64,000 nt of DNA from Burkholderiaceae bacterium (GCA_004298905.1 SCTK01000004.1:1-64000); one strand, 5' to 3'; counted from the stretch's first letter, positions 29,372 to 39,191 are shown. Made by a program: numbers and translations. Notes: generated from the letters alone by a model not told the origin.

Positions 29372-30307
29372 ATGCTGAAATTCAAATCCGATATCCCCGC
29401 TTCCGAGATCACGCCTTATGCCGTTTATCAGCAGCGCCGTGCCTTTGTGCAGGCGGCGGTCGCTGCCGGTGTCTTGATGCCCACCTTGAGCGAGGCTGCG
29501 GCGATGGCCTTGAAAGGCGCACCGAGTTCCTATTCCGTGCCGGAGAAGACCACCTCGTTTGACGACGCCACCCACTACAACAACTTCTACGAATTCGGCA
29601 CCGATAAGTCCGATCCCGCGCGCCATGCCGATACGCTGCGGCCTGCGCCGTGGACGGTGCGCATCGAGGGCGAAGTGGCGAAGCCACGCACTTTCGATAT
29701 CGACGATCTGCGCAAACTGGCGGGCATGGAAGAGCGCGTCTATCGCCTGCGCTGTGTCGAAGGCTGGTCGATGGTCATCCCCTGGGTCGGCTATCCGCTG
29801 GTGCAACTGCTCAAGCAAGTGCAGCCCACTGGCAATGCCAAATATATTGAGTTCACTAGTCTGGCTGACCCGAAGCAAATGCCCGGCGTGCGCTCATCGG
29901 TGCTGGAGTGGCCCTACACCGAAGGTTTGCGGCTGGACGAAGCGCTGCATCCATTGACGCTTTTGACCTTCGGCATGTATGGCCAGGTGCTGCCGAATCA
30001 AAACGGCGCCCCGGTGCGCGTGATCGTGCCGTGGAAATACGGTTTCAAAAGCGCCAAGTCGATTGTGCGCATTCGCCTCACTGAAAAACAGCCGAACACC
30101 AGTTGGAATCTCGCTGCACCGGGTGAATATGGTTTCTATTCCAATGTCAATCCGGAAGTCGATCACCCGCGCTGGAGCCAGGCCACCGAACGCCGCATCG
30201 GCGAAGACGGTATTTTCAAACCCAAGCGCAAGACGCTGATGTTCAACGGCTATGCCGATCAAGTGGCAGGGTTGTATACGGGCATGGACCTGCGGAAGTT
30301 TTATTGA
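29372..30307 (+). CDS. msrP: Protein-methionine-sulfoxide reductase catalytic subunit MsrP
   Basis: A 311-residue molybdopterin protein of the sulfite oxidase fold. It has a twin-arginine signal ([18 protein letters not shown]), the molybdenum-ligand Cys in [17 protein letters not shown], and the family end [12 protein letters not shown]. It reduces oxidised methionines in periplasmic proteins using electrons from MsrQ. AAGGAG precedes the ATG. MsrQ follows, with a palindromic element between them. Confidence 0.95.
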   Translation: MLKFKSDIPASEITPYAVYQQRRAFVQAAVAAGVLMPTLSEAAAMALKGAPSSYSVPEKTTSFDDATHYNNFYEFGTDKSDPARHADTLRPAPWTVRIEGEVAKPRTFDIDDLRKLAGMEERVYRLRCVEGWSMVIPWVGYPLVQLLKQVQPTGNAKYIEFTSLADPKQMPGVRSSVLEWPYTEGLRLDEALHPLTLLTFGMYGQVLPNQNGAPVRVIVPWKYGFKSAKSIVRIRLTEKQPNTSWNLAAPGEYGFYSNVNPEVDHPRWSQATERRIGEDGIFKPKRKTLMFNGYADQVAGLYTGMDLRKFY

Positions 30308-30327
30308 TGGGACGCCGGAGCGAAAAT

Positions 30328-30400
30328 GGGGTCAGATTCGATTTTTCTTCGAGGTTCTCTTGCGAAGTGCGATGGCACAGAAAACATCGAGTCTGACCCC
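30328..30400. repeat. GGGGTCAG palindromic element between msrP and msrQ
   Basis: GGGGTCAGATTCGAT (30328-30342) and ATCGAGTCTGACCCC (30386-30400) are inverted copies with one mismatch. A smaller inner stem CTTCG...CGAAG lies within the 43-base centre. Motifs of the form GGGGTCAGA(C/T)TCGAT are scattered in beta- and gammaproteobacterial genomes as REP-like elements, often beside REP-associated tyrosine transposases. No transposase is present here. Confidence 0.7.
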
Positions 30401-30457
30401 TTCTTTCGCGGCACAACGAAGCGCGGTCTCATCGAAACTCTATCGAGCATTCGGACA

Positions 30458-31123
30458 ATGAAGTCGATCAGCAATTTATCACCACGACAGATCACCGCAC
30501 TCAAGGCGCTGGTGTTCGCGCTTGCGCTGCTCCCGCTGGCACGCCTGATCTGGTTCGGCTTTACCGATCAACTCGGCGCCAACCCCGTCGAATTTCTCAC
30601 CCGTTCCACCGGCACGTGGACACTGGTGTTTCTGTGTATCACGCTCAGCGTCACGCCCTTGCGCAAGCTGGCTGGCTGGCCCTGGCTGGCACGCTTGCGC
30701 CGCATGCTCGGGCTGTTCGCCTTCTTTTATGCGCTGCTTCACTTCACGACCTATATCTGGTTCGATCAATGGTTCGATCTTGCCTCCATCTGGAAGGACG
30801 TGCTCAAACGCCCCTTCATCACCGTGGGTTTCACCGCCTTCCTTTTGCTCTGGCCGCTGGCGCTGACATCCACCAACGCCATGGTGAAGCGGCTGGGCGG
30901 CAAGCGCTGGCAGGCGTTGCACCGGTTGGTGTATGTGATAGCGGTGCTGGGAGTGGTGCACTACTGGTGGCACAAGGCGGGCAAGCATGATTTGGCGCAG
31001 CCTGAAATTTATGCGGCCATCGTGGCGCTGCTGCTGGGTTACCGGCTGTGGGTTTTTCTTGCGCGCCGGAGCAGAGAGCGGCAGGGTGCGGCGCCATTGC
31101 GCATGGGTAATTCGCCGCAATAA
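30458..31123 (+). CDS. msrQ: Haem-binding membrane subunit MsrQ
   Basis: A 221-residue membrane protein of the YedZ/ferric reductase-like family with about six hydrophobic segments. Haem-ligand histidines are likely those in FYALLHFTTYIW, LHRLVYVIAVLGVVHYWWH. It passes electrons from the quinone pool to MsrP. The ATG at 30458 is taken as start; the frame upstream to 30326 is entirely the palindromic repeat. Separation by 150 bases from msrP is wider than usual. Confidence 0.93.
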   Translation: MKSISNLSPRQITALKALVFALALLPLARLIWFGFTDQLGANPVEFLTRSTGTWTLVFLCITLSVTPLRKLAGWPWLARLRRMLGLFAFFYALLHFTTYIWFDQWFDLASIWKDVLKRPFITVGFTAFLLLWPLALTSTNAMVKRLGGKRWQALHRLVYVIAVLGVVHYWWHKAGKHDLAQPEIYAAIVALLLGYRLWVFLARRSRERQGAAPLRMGNSPQ

Positions 31124-31133
31124 ATACCAATGG

Positions 31134-31874
31134 CTAGACGCTCATTCCGCCACTGACTTCAATCACCGCACCGTTGATGTAACTGGCTTCGTCGGAGGCG
31201 AGAAAGGCATAGACGTTGGCGACTTCTTCGGGTTTGCCGAGGCGATGCAGCGGCACGCGATCCTGCATTTGCTGCAGCACTTTTTCCGGCATGGCGTCGA
31301 GGATGTGGGTGGCGATGAAACCGGGGCAGACGGCATTGCAGCGCACGCCCTTGGCGCCCAGTTCGCGCGACCAGGTTTTGGTAAAACCGATCACGCCGAA
31401 TTTGCTGGCAGCGTAATTGGTCTGACCGAAATTGCCGTACAGGCCGACTACGCTGGAGGCGTTGAGAATCACGCCGTTGCCTTGCGCAATCATGGTTTCC
31501 GCTACCGCTTGCGCGCAATTGTAGGTGCCCTTGAGGTTGACCGAAATCACGCGATCGAATTGTTCGTCGGTCATTTTCACCAGCCGCGCATCGAGTGTGA
31601 TGCCCGCGTTGTTGACCAGTACATCGATGCGGCCGAACTTGTGTTTCAGGTCGGCGACCACGCTGTCGATCTGCGTGCGCTTGGTCACGTCCATCACATA
31701 ACCGCAGGCGCCGGCCTGAAGCTTTTTCAATTCGTTGACCGTTTGGTCGACTTCACTCTTGACCAGATCGCAGACCACCACAATCGCGCCTTCGGCAGCG
31801 AATTTGCGCGCCGTGGCGAGGCCAATGCCATTGGCTGAGCCAGTAATGAGGGCAACTTTGTTTTGCAGGCGCAT
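31134..31874 (-). CDS. Short-chain dehydrogenase/reductase, FabG-like
   Basis: A 246-residue SDR with the NAD(P)-binding [12 protein letters not shown], catalytic Ser in LNASSVVG, and YAASK. It is close to 3-oxoacyl-ACP reductases and acetoacetyl-CoA reductases (PhbB). The neighbourhood has no fatty acid synthesis or polyhydroxybutyrate genes, so the exact substrate cannot be told. AAGGAG precedes the ATG. It is the last gene of a minus-strand run that begins near 38545 and starts 4 bases after ubiC ends. Confidence 0.9.
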   Translation of the reverse strand: MRLQNKVALITGSANGIGLATARKFAAEGAIVVVCDLVKSEVDQTVNELKKLQAGACGYVMDVTKRTQIDSVVADLKHKFGRIDVLVNNAGITLDARLVKMTDEQFDRVISVNLKGTYNCAQAVAETMIAQGNGVILNASSVVGLYGNFGQTNYAASKFGVIGFTKTWSRELGAKGVRCNAVCPGFIATHILDAMPEKVLQQMQDRVPLHRLGKPEEVANVYAFLASDEASYINGAVIEVSGGMSV

Positions 31875-31878
31875 GAGA

Positions 31879-32454
31879 TCACTCCTTTAAATCCAGTTTC
31901 TTCAGATTCATCAAGGCAGGCAGAAAAATTTCCGTCACCAGCATTTTGCCGCGTCTGCGCGCGAAGATCGAGCAGCGCGCTTGCAGGGTTTGAGTTGCGG
32001 CTAGGTTAGCAGCTAAGGCCGCGGCGCGTTGCGCGTAGGCATGCAGCGCCTGCCCCTGCATCAATGCAGCATAGTGCATGGGTTGGCGCCGCACTTGGGG
32101 ATCGATAAACAAACGCGCACCCAGCGAGCGTTGACCCAGGCCGTGGAAAAACGGCCAATCGCGTTGCAGAGCATGGCGGCTGACGACGGTGCGGGCGCAC
32201 ACCACGGGGATGTCGTCGCACCACAAGACCACTTCGCGGCAAACTACCGGCTTGGCGGCGCGCAGGCCCAGCAGCGCGCGTTCTTCCCCGCTCGCGGCAC
32301 CGGCGTATTGCGCCAGCCGTTGTACACGAAAGCGGCGGCAATGCGCCTGCAGGCGCGCGGTCAGAGAACCGGGTTCGGTCAGCCAGTCGCGCAGCGCGGG
32401 CGGCAAGTGGCCTGCGGGCCGTGATTGCCAATGAGTTCTACGAAGTTTGCGCAT
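31879..32454 (-). CDS. ubiC: Chorismate--pyruvate lyase
   Basis: A 191-residue protein. UbiC converts chorismate to 4-hydroxybenzoate and pyruvate, the first ubiquinone-specific step. The family pattern is visible: [39 protein letters not shown] with the substrate-binding Arg, LGARLF, and MLVTEIFLP with the catalytic Glu near the end. Start at 32454 (MRKLRRTHW); its first 17 bases overlap the end of the YqiA gene. Confidence 0.88.
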   Translation of the reverse strand: MRKLRRTHWQSRPAGHLPPALRDWLTEPGSLTARLQAHCRRFRVQRLAQYAGAASGEERALLGLRAAKPVVCREVVLWCDDIPVVCARTVVSRHALQRDWPFFHGLGQRSLGARLFIDPQVRRQPMHYAALMQGQALHAYAQRAAALAANLAATQTLQARCSIFARRRGKMLVTEIFLPALMNLKKLDLKE

Positions 32455-33031
32455 CGAATCTTTCACCAGGCGCTCCACAGAATTCCAGCACCCGCGGCAG
32501 GTAGTCGGCAAAATCATCCAGGCTGTGATTGCTGCCCTCAATGATGATGTGTGTGGCACCAGCGTAGCGCGCCACCATCTCGCGCCAATCCAGCACCTCA
32601 TCACCGGTGGCGGCGATGAGCAGATAGCGTTCGGGTCGCGTGATCGTGGCTGGGCTCATGGCGTGCAGTTGCGCCAGATACTCACGGCGGAACACGAACT
32701 TTTCCTGGGTGTGGAAATAAGTGAGCTCGCCCACCTCGTTCGCCAGATCGCGCTCCGGAAGTACTGCAGGATTGAGCGGCACGGCGCGGCAGCCGGTGTG
32801 TTCGGCCACTAACGTGGCATAGAAGCCGCCCAGCGAACTGCCGATGACGGCTTGCGGCGTGCCGTACACGGCGATCAGATCGAGACATTGCTGCCAGGCT
32901 TGCGCCGGTTCGGCGGACAATTGCGGGCAGATAAATTCGGCGCCGCGTCCCATCGCGGCGAGCGCTTGCGCGCATTGCTGCGCCTTGGATGAGCGCGGCG
33001 AGGAACGGAAGCCGTGCAGATAAAGAATCAT
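32438..33031 (-). CDS. YqiA-type alpha/beta-hydrolase esterase
   Basis: A 197-residue single-domain hydrolase starting MILYLHGFRSSPRSSKA. Nucleophile elbow GSSLGGFYA (Ser near residue 85), acid in ATGDEVLDW, and catalytic His in EGSNHSLDDF fit the UPF0227/YqiA family, whose Escherichia coli member is an esterase on short acyl esters. It overlaps mpl by 4 bases (ATGA) and ubiC by 17, so the three are coupled. Confidence 0.9.
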   Translation of the reverse strand: MILYLHGFRSSPRSSKAQQCAQALAAMGRGAEFICPQLSAEPAQAWQQCLDLIAVYGTPQAVIGSSLGGFYATLVAEHTGCRAVPLNPAVLPERDLANEVGELTYFHTQEKFVFRREYLAQLHAMSPATITRPERYLLIAATGDEVLDWREMVARYAGATHIIIEGSNHSLDDFADYLPRVLEFCGAPGERFDAQTS

Positions 33032-34386
33032 TGCTGTTTCAGCGCGTCCAGCAATTTTTGATGCACGCCACCGAAACCGCCATTGCTCATCACCAGAATC
33101 TGATCGCCGGTGCTGGCCTGGGTGACGACGGCATTCACCAGCGCATCGAGGTCGTCGAAGCTGCGTGCCTTGTCGCCCAAAGGTTGCAGGGCCGCGGCGG
33201 CATCCCAGCCGAGATTTTTTTCATAGCAGAACACCAGGTTCGCATCGTGCAGGCTGCCGGGGAGTGCGGCTTTCATCACGCCGAGTTTCATGGTGTTGGA
33301 ACGCGGTTCCAATACTGCGAGGATGCGCGTGTTGCTACCGACACGCGCGCGCAGCCCGGCAATCGTGGTTTCAATCGCGGTGGGGTGATGGGCAAAGTCG
33401 TCGATTACCGTCACGCCATTCACCGTGCCGCGCACTTCCATGCGCCGCTTCACGTTCTGGAATTGCGCCAGCGCGGCGATGGACTGCGCGGGCGGCACAC
33501 CCGCATGGCGTGCGGCGGCAATCACAGCGAGGGCGTTGGCGCGGTTGTGCGCGCCGGTCAGTGTCCAGATAACGCGGCCTTGCGTTTGTCCTTGATACGT
33601 GACATCGAAGGCGTTGTCCGTGGCTGTCTCGACCACGTTACTGCATTGCCAGCCGGTGGCATCGTTGAATATTTCGCGCTCGCTCCAGCAGCCGCGCTCC
33701 AGCACGCGCGCGAGCGAAGCTTCGTGGTTGTGCACAATGCGGCCCTGGCCGGGGATGGTGCGCACCAGATGATGGAACTGGGTTTCGATGGCGGCGAGGT
33801 CGGGAAAGATGTCGGCGTGATCGTATTCGAGATTATTCAGAATCGCGGTACGCGGGCGGTAGTGGACGAACTTGGAACGCTTGTCGAAAAACGCCGTGTC
33901 GTATTCATCCGCCTCGATGACGAAGAAGGGGCTGTCGGTCAGGCGCGCCGAGATGCCGAAGTTTTGCGGAATGCCGCCGATCAGAAAACCGGGGTTCAGC
34001 CCGGCCGCTTCCAGCACCCAGGCCAGCATCGAGGCGGTCGTTGTTTTGCCATGCGTGCCCGCGACGGCCAGCACCCATTTTCCTTGCAGCAATACATCGC
34101 CGATCCACTGCGGGCCGGAGACATAGGGGTATTGCCGATTGAGAATTTCCTCGATCAGCGGCATGCCGCGCGTGCCGACATTGCCGATGACATAGAGATC
34201 AGGGTTGAGTGAAGTTTGCTCGGCACCAAAGCCTTCGATCAATTCGATGCCCTGCGCCTGCAATTGCGTGCTCATCGGCGGATACACATTCGCATCGCAA
34301 CCGGTGACGCGATGCCCGGCCTGCTTGGCGAGCACGGCCAGGCTGCCCATGAAGGTGCCGCAAATACCGAGGATGTGAATGTGCAT
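33028..34386 (-). CDS. mpl: UDP-N-acetylmuramate:L-alanyl-gamma-D-glutamyl-meso-diaminopimelate ligase
   Basis: A 452-residue Mur-ligase-family enzyme that reattaches the recycled murein tripeptide to UDP-MurNAc. It starts MHIHILGICGTFMGSLAVLA (the Mpl form of the Mur N-terminal motif), has the ATP loop VAGTHGKTTTASML, and GAHNRANALAVIAAARH with FAHHPTAIETTIAGLR in the C-terminal domains. Length matches Escherichia coli Mpl (457). Confidence 0.95.
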   Translation of the reverse strand: MHIHILGICGTFMGSLAVLAKQAGHRVTGCDANVYPPMSTQLQAQGIELIEGFGAEQTSLNPDLYVIGNVGTRGMPLIEEILNRQYPYVSGPQWIGDVLLQGKWVLAVAGTHGKTTTASMLAWVLEAAGLNPGFLIGGIPQNFGISARLTDSPFFVIEADEYDTAFFDKRSKFVHYRPRTAILNNLEYDHADIFPDLAAIETQFHHLVRTIPGQGRIVHNHEASLARVLERGCWSEREIFNDATGWQCSNVVETATDNAFDVTYQGQTQGRVIWTLTGAHNRANALAVIAAARHAGVPPAQSIAALAQFQNVKRRMEVRGTVNGVTVIDDFAHHPTAIETTIAGLRARVGSNTRILAVLEPRSNTMKLGVMKAALPGSLHDANLVFCYEKNLGWDAAAALQPLGDKARSFDDLDALVNAVVTQASTGDQILVMSNGGFGGVHQKLLDALKQQ

Positions 34387-34460
34387 GACGCTGCCAGCGG
34401 GAAGAAAACCCCGATTCTACTTGAGCGGCCGCGGTGATTCGCGAGGGTATGTAGCTGGGG

Positions 34461-36896
34461 TCAGGCGACCGCCAACTCCTTGAGCGGTGCCGGTTGGCCC
34501 TTGTTTTTTTCCAGTTCGGTCATGACGGAGCGGACCGAGCGTTCGATCAGGTTTTCATTTTCGATGCGCACCAGATCGCCGTTGCGGAACAATTGCCGCA
34601 AGACATCGATACTGAACGAATGTCCGCTGGCGCTTTGCTGGTTGGTAAACAGGAAGAAGGTGCGCAGCGGACTGACCCAGGCCAGCTTGATTTTGCTGAA
34701 CACGTTCTCGACGTTGAGTGACAGCCAGGTACCACGCTCGAGGCCGGTGATCCAGCCGTTCAACGTGGCGTCGTCGACATCCAGCGCCACCTGCCCTGGA
34801 CGGACCACGGGTTTGACGAAATTGACCGCAACGTTTTGCTCGGCCAGTACGCGTTCCGCTTGCGCACTGGAAACCTTGAGCTCGCCTTGCGCCAATTCGG
34901 TGACAGCAATCTCTTGCTTGAACACGAGCTCCTTGAGCCGTTCGGAAAACTGTTCAATGTTGACCCGAGGCAGCGCTTCCGCGCCAACGGTGCGCACCGC
35001 TTCGGAGTGCAGCTGCATCAGGCCGGCAAAAAATTCGGTTTCCTTGTCGGGCGGAAAGTTGATCAGTTTCATGCCGCGCCGGATCCCGCCGATCAATTTG
35101 GGTAGCAGAGCGACCAGATCCTTGCGTCGTTCGGGTGAATTCTTGGGCTGTGTACTCCAGACCAGATCCATCACCACTTGCTTCTGTGCCGCGACGTGCG
35201 GATCGTGTTCAGGGTCGCCGCTGTTGCAGGCGGCTTCGGCGATCACCTGTGACCAGGTGTCGAGCAGGAAACTGCGCACCAGCGGATCGATGTCTAGACC
35301 GAACAGCAGTTTGTTGATCTGAATGGTGGCGTTGATGCCCAGCACTTCGCGCGTTTCGGCGCGTTCCAGCAGGTTGGCCGCCTGGTTGACGATGTCATTG
35401 TCTTCCTGCGATTTTTCCTGCTCGAGAAAATCCTCGAAGCGGGCCAGCAGGGTTTCATACAGCGCACTGTCGTCTTCCGCGCTTTGCAACACTTCGTGCA
35501 CCAGGCTTTCGACGATCTTGAAGAAGCGCTGGTTGGCGTTGCCGCCACGTTCATAGCCGATGGCGCAGGAAGAAATGCGGTCAATCAGGCGTCGCGCCGG
35601 GTGCGCGCGCGAGGCGAAAAATGCAGGGTCGGTCAGGGCCACGCGCAACACAGGCATTTGCAGACGGCCGATCAGCAGCTTGATGTCATTGGGCAGTTTA
35701 TCGTCGGCCAGAATCTGATCGAACAACATGGCCACGATATCGATCGTGATGCGATCAACATGGTTCGGTGTGGCCGCGCGCAGTTGTTCGCGGTTGCTCC
35801 AGATAAAGTTGGATAGAACCGGATTGTCGCCTTCCAGCAATTGACTACGTGTCAGATTTTCAAGATCGGGGAAATCGTCCAGCGTAATCGGTTGCAGATT
35901 CAGGCTTTGCGCCGCGCGCAGATCGCCGATCGCGCTGTAGAGGTGGCGCCGCGACTGTGCAACTTCGGCGGTTTCCGGCTGCGATGCGACTGGCCCGTCA
36001 TGCTGGCGCACCAGATTTTGCAGCACCTCAAACATGCTGGTGGTGTTTTCAACAAAGTGTTGCAGCGCTTCCTGCAAACCGCCTTCCTTGGTTTTGCCGG
36101 CTGTTTCGGTAGCCGGGCGGTTACTTGGTTTGGGGATGGTGCGCAGCTTGATGCGCGGCAGTACATTGCGTTCAATCAAGCGCGCATTCAATTCGTGATA
36201 CACGGTGCGCACACGTTCGGACATGGCGGTTTCAAACACCCGCATCACTTCCATGCGCGTCTGATGATCGGCATCGATCTCATTGCAGGCTTGCCCGAGT
36301 GCGCGGCAAAACAATTCCGGGCGCAGCGGATTGACGGCCTCGTCGGTTTCCTCCCGGCCCATCAGGAAACTGATGCGCGCATTCAAATCCTGCAACTCCC
36401 ACTCGGCCGTGCTTTTCATCTTGGAAGCCAGGCGCGAGACAATCACATCTTCTTCCAGCGCGTTGTCGTCCACCAGCTTCAACTCGGTCCAGTCGACGCC
36501 ATCCAGTGACAGCTTGGCAGAGTTGGCGGCTTTGGCGGCCTTGGTTTCTTCCATGGCCTGCTGCACCATTTCATGAAACACGGTTTTGAAGCGTGCCTTG
36601 ACTTCGGCGCGCTTGGTGCGCAGATGCGCATGCGCATCCCAGATCAGGGCACGTTCCTTGTCGAGTTTGCAGTCGCTGGCTTGACGCAGCAACTCTTCTT
36701 CAACGCGCGTGAGTACTTCGTTGAATGAATCGTCCATGCGAACCAGAATTTCATTCAATTCGCTGGACAGAATCATCTGCCGCGAAAGCTGGTTCATTTC
36801 GGTGGTGGAGTGGCTGCTCACGTTGTCCTCTGGCATTGAATCGGCCCCGTAATCGGGCCCCGATTCTTCGGAGCCTCGTCCAGTGGATATCGGCAT
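34461..36896 (-). CDS. DUF1631 family protein
   Basis: An 811-residue soluble, helix-rich protein of the DUF1631 family, which occurs in beta- and gammaproteobacteria. Conserved parts include LPNDIKLLIGRLQMPVLRVAL and FFASRAHPARRLIDRI; the C-terminal part (LTRGTWLSL-like LERGTWLSLNVENVFSKIKLAWVSPLRTFFLFTN, in parts) resembles a PilZ-like fold and may bind a nucleotide or cyclic di-GMP. The Hpt/HD-GYP neighbour makes that plausible, but it is an inference. The start at 36896 has no clear ribosome binding site; 36836 is an alternative. Confidence 0.8.
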   Translation of the reverse strand: MPISTGRGSEESGPDYGADSMPEDNVSSHSTTEMNQLSRQMILSSELNEILVRMDDSFNEVLTRVEEELLRQASDCKLDKERALIWDAHAHLRTKRAEVKARFKTVFHEMVQQAMEETKAAKAANSAKLSLDGVDWTELKLVDDNALEEDVIVSRLASKMKSTAEWELQDLNARISFLMGREETDEAVNPLRPELFCRALGQACNEIDADHQTRMEVMRVFETAMSERVRTVYHELNARLIERNVLPRIKLRTIPKPSNRPATETAGKTKEGGLQEALQHFVENTTSMFEVLQNLVRQHDGPVASQPETAEVAQSRRHLYSAIGDLRAAQSLNLQPITLDDFPDLENLTRSQLLEGDNPVLSNFIWSNREQLRAATPNHVDRITIDIVAMLFDQILADDKLPNDIKLLIGRLQMPVLRVALTDPAFFASRAHPARRLIDRISSCAIGYERGGNANQRFFKIVESLVHEVLQSAEDDSALYETLLARFEDFLEQEKSQEDNDIVNQAANLLERAETREVLGINATIQINKLLFGLDIDPLVRSFLLDTWSQVIAEAACNSGDPEHDPHVAAQKQVVMDLVWSTQPKNSPERRKDLVALLPKLIGGIRRGMKLINFPPDKETEFFAGLMQLHSEAVRTVGAEALPRVNIEQFSERLKELVFKQEIAVTELAQGELKVSSAQAERVLAEQNVAVNFVKPVVRPGQVALDVDDATLNGWITGLERGTWLSLNVENVFSKIKLAWVSPLRTFFLFTNQQSASGHSFSIDVLRQLFRNGDLVRIENENLIERSVRSVMTELEKNKGQPAPLKELAVA

Positions 36897-36973
36897 TCGG
36901 GAGGCAAGGTGAAGGGTAAACGGCCGCCGCTTGTCACGGCCGCCAGGCCGCTGATCCTCCGTTACTGCGCGTG

Positions 36974-37372
36974 TCAGGCGCCGAAATGGGCGCCGATCAG
37001 GGCCAAACGCAGGGTTTTGGCGTCGGTGGTGGTCTGGCTCTGGGGCGCGGGGTGCCCCAGGCGAGTCGCCAGTAGGCGGGCAACCACCCCATGTTGCGGC
37101 AGCGTGGTGCCGAAATAGAGGATTTCGCCCGCAGCGCCATACAGTGCCAGCGAAGGAAAATCCTGAATATCAATGTCACCCGTCAGGATCGCATCGTCTT
37201 CCACGTCGAGCCAGAAAAACAGTGCTTGAGGAAATTCCAGTTCCAGGGCTTCGAAGCTGGCGCGAAATTCACGGCAGGTGCCACACCACTGTGCGCACAA
37301 CGCCACCACAACAGGATGTGCCTGACGGGCGAGTGCCTGCCGAAATTCAAACAGAGACGGAGCGTTGAACAT
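36974..37372 (-). CDS. Thioredoxin-fold protein
   Basis: A 132-residue protein with the redox motif WCGTC (Cys 30 and 33) after VVVALCAQ, and the cis-proline in QDFPSLALYGAAGE. No signal peptide, so it should be cytoplasmic. It is shorter on the N-terminal side and divergent from TrxA. It sits between the HD-GYP gene and the DUF1631 gene on the same strand; the partner substrate is unknown. Confidence 0.85.
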   Translation of the reverse strand: MFNAPSLFEFRQALARQAHPVVVALCAQWCGTCREFRASFEALELEFPQALFFWLDVEDDAILTGDIDIQDFPSLALYGAAGEILYFGTTLPQHGVVARLLATRLGHPAPQSQTTTDAKTLRLALIGAHFGA

Positions 37373-37423
37373 GCAGCGATTCTACCCGGTCGCCGGCTGG
37401 ACCGGGGTCGATGCGGGCGGGGT

Positions 37424-38545
37424 TCAGGTATCCAGCAGCCGGCGCACGACCTGGTTGAAGACTTTCACCCAATCGGAATGAAATTGATTGTTGCAGGCAT
37501 TCAGTTCGGAGATGGCGCGCACCACGGATTTCTTGTGTTGACGGTCGATGCGCTGGTGGGTCATGGCTTCGAAGCCGTCGAGAATGGCGAGCAACTTCGC
37601 ACCCGGCGAGATCTGGCCATCGCGCAAGCCCCGCGGGTAGCCCGTGCCGTCCGGTCTTTCATGATGCTGGAGAATGATTTCCGCCGCTTCATCCCAGCCG
37701 GACATACGTTCTAGCAGAGCGGCTGCAGTGTGTGGGTGTTGGCGTAATTCGGTCATCTCGCCTTCAGTCAGCCGGCCTTCCTTGTTCAGCAGGCCGTCGG
37801 GCAGAAAACACATGCCGATGTCGTGCATATACACCGCAGCCTCCAGTTGTACTGGATCGACGGGCTTGCCCGCTTCCTGATTGGTCTCGACGGCCATGCG
37901 CAGCAGGCGCCCGGTGCGTTGTTCCCAGTACGGCGAACGCTTTTCCAGTTGCAGACTCAACTGTCTGAAAAAATGCAGATCGGCTTGTTGCGCCGGGCTG
38001 GCGTGGATGCAGAAGATATCGGTTTCGGCCTGATGGAGACTGTGCTGCGGCCGGATCGCGGCTTGGCCACTGATCAGTTCGATCATGATGTGTGCGTGTT
38101 CGGCGCTGGTTTCTCGGGTGGCGCGACTGTAGGCACGCAAGGCCGGCTTGATGGCTTCGAAGCGCAGGAGATCGAACGGACGCCGGTCCAGCAGACACTG
38201 AAGGAATTGCTGGATGCGATCCATCACCATCAACAGGATTTCGCCCATGTCGGCCGTGAAATCGAGGTTACCGCTGCGCACGGCACCCAGCAGATCTTCC
38301 AGCGGTTGCGTCAGGGCAACGATGGCGTCCAGTTGACACATCGCCGCATTACTCTTGATCGAATGGACGGCGCGAAACAGGGCGTTGATGGCGCTGACAC
38401 GGTGTGGTTCGTCACCGAGTTGAGTGATGGCAAGTTCGATCTCGCGCAGGGATTCCGGAAACGATTCCAGATACTCACGGATGTCGGCCGAGTGCGTGGA
38501 CTCAGAGTGTGTATTCGTGCCCGGTACGTCAGTGGTGCGGGTCAT
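37424..38545 (-). CDS. Hpt domain-HD-GYP domain signalling protein
   Basis: A 373-residue fusion. Residues about 20-130 are a histidine phosphotransfer domain with the phosphorylatable His 61 in FRAVHSIKSNAA. Residues about 200-350 are an HD-GYP domain with HD at 241-242, and HHERPDGTGYP at 294-304, the motif of cyclic di-GMP phosphodiesterases. Most HD-GYP proteins carry receiver domains; an Hpt partner is less common and suggests input from a phosphorelay. AGGAGG precedes the ATG. It heads the minus-strand run to 31134. Confidence 0.9.
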   Translation of the reverse strand: MTRTTDVPGTNTHSESTHSADIREYLESFPESLREIELAITQLGDEPHRVSAINALFRAVHSIKSNAAMCQLDAIVALTQPLEDLLGAVRSGNLDFTADMGEILLMVMDRIQQFLQCLLDRRPFDLLRFEAIKPALRAYSRATRETSAEHAHIMIELISGQAAIRPQHSLHQAETDIFCIHASPAQQADLHFFRQLSLQLEKRSPYWEQRTGRLLRMAVETNQEAGKPVDPVQLEAAVYMHDIGMCFLPDGLLNKEGRLTEGEMTELRQHPHTAAALLERMSGWDEAAEIILQHHERPDGTGYPRGLRDGQISPGAKLLAILDGFEAMTHQRIDRQHKKSVVRAISELNACNNQFHSDWVKVFNQVVRRLLDT

Positions 38546-38610
38546 GCGCTGGCCTCCTTGGGGTGCTACTTAGCGCAGTATCGACCATGTGCCGCATTTG
38601 TTAAGGACTA

Positions 38611-38616
38611 TATAAT
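38611..38616 (+). promoter_or_regulatory. Perfect -10 hexamer upstream of the exported 167-residue protein gene
   Basis: TATAAT within ACTATATAATTCC, 34 bases before the ATG at 38650. The -35 position does not match the consensus, so an activator may be needed. The spacer is shared with the divergent Hpt/HD-GYP gene. Confidence 0.4.
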
Positions 38617-38649
38617 TCCCAGACGTTACGGTCGACGAGGAGCTACGTG

Positions 38650-39153
38650 ATGCGCCGATTTTCATGGATTGCAGGATGGCTACTGCCTTGCCTGTTCGGA
38701 CTCTGCGGCGCTGTCTGGCCGATCGTGTCGACTGCGCAAGCCGCGCCAACGCCAGACGCGCCGGCCGCCGATCGTGTGTTGTCACGCGATGATTATCTGA
38801 AGCTGTGCGGCATCGAGCCGCAACTCAACTTCTTTCAGCGCATGTGCCAGTTGCGCCAGGCGCCCAATGCACAAGCGATCAAGGATGACTGGCTGGTGTT
38901 TACGCTGCGTAACCGGGACGCCTTGCGTGAAGTCAGTCAAGCATGCCACAACTCGCGCCGCTGGCCAGCGCTGCAGGCGAAGCTGCGCGAGGATGAGCGG
39001 ATGGCAACGGGGCAATGGTTGAAGAAGCCGCAGGAAGAGGTCAATACTTTCTGCGACAAGATGCCGGCTTCGTTGCGTGCCCCGGCGCTGGAGGAAACGC
39101 TGGCACGGGTCACATCGGTGTTGAAAAATTCTGCTGCGCCACCCAAGCCGTAA
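38650..39153 (+). CDS. Exported protein of unknown function
   Basis: A 167-residue protein with a signal peptide (MRRFSWIAGWLLPCLFGLCG... to AQAA) and four cysteines in the mature part (KLCGIEP, RMCQLRQ, SQACHNS, NTFCDKM) that could form two disulfides in the periplasm. GAGGAG lies before the ATG; a GTG at 38647 is less well placed. No family recognised. It stands alone on the plus strand. Confidence 0.65.
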   Translation: MRRFSWIAGWLLPCLFGLCGAVWPIVSTAQAAPTPDAPAADRVLSRDDYLKLCGIEPQLNFFQRMCQLRQAPNAQAIKDDWLVFTLRNRDALREVSQACHNSRRWPALQAKLREDERMATGQWLKKPQEEVNTFCDKMPASLRAPALEETLARVTSVLKNSAAPPKP

Positions 39154-39191
39154 GGCAGCGGCGATAGGGGCGGCTGTATGCGCTGCTGAGA

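Noticed and set aside
32989-34212. 407-codon plus-strand frame across mpl
   Set aside because: Antisense to mpl, whose Mur-ligase motifs are intact.
34450-34460. GGGGTCAGG near the DUF1631 stop as a further REP-like copy
   Set aside because: Only nine bases match and there is no inverted partner.
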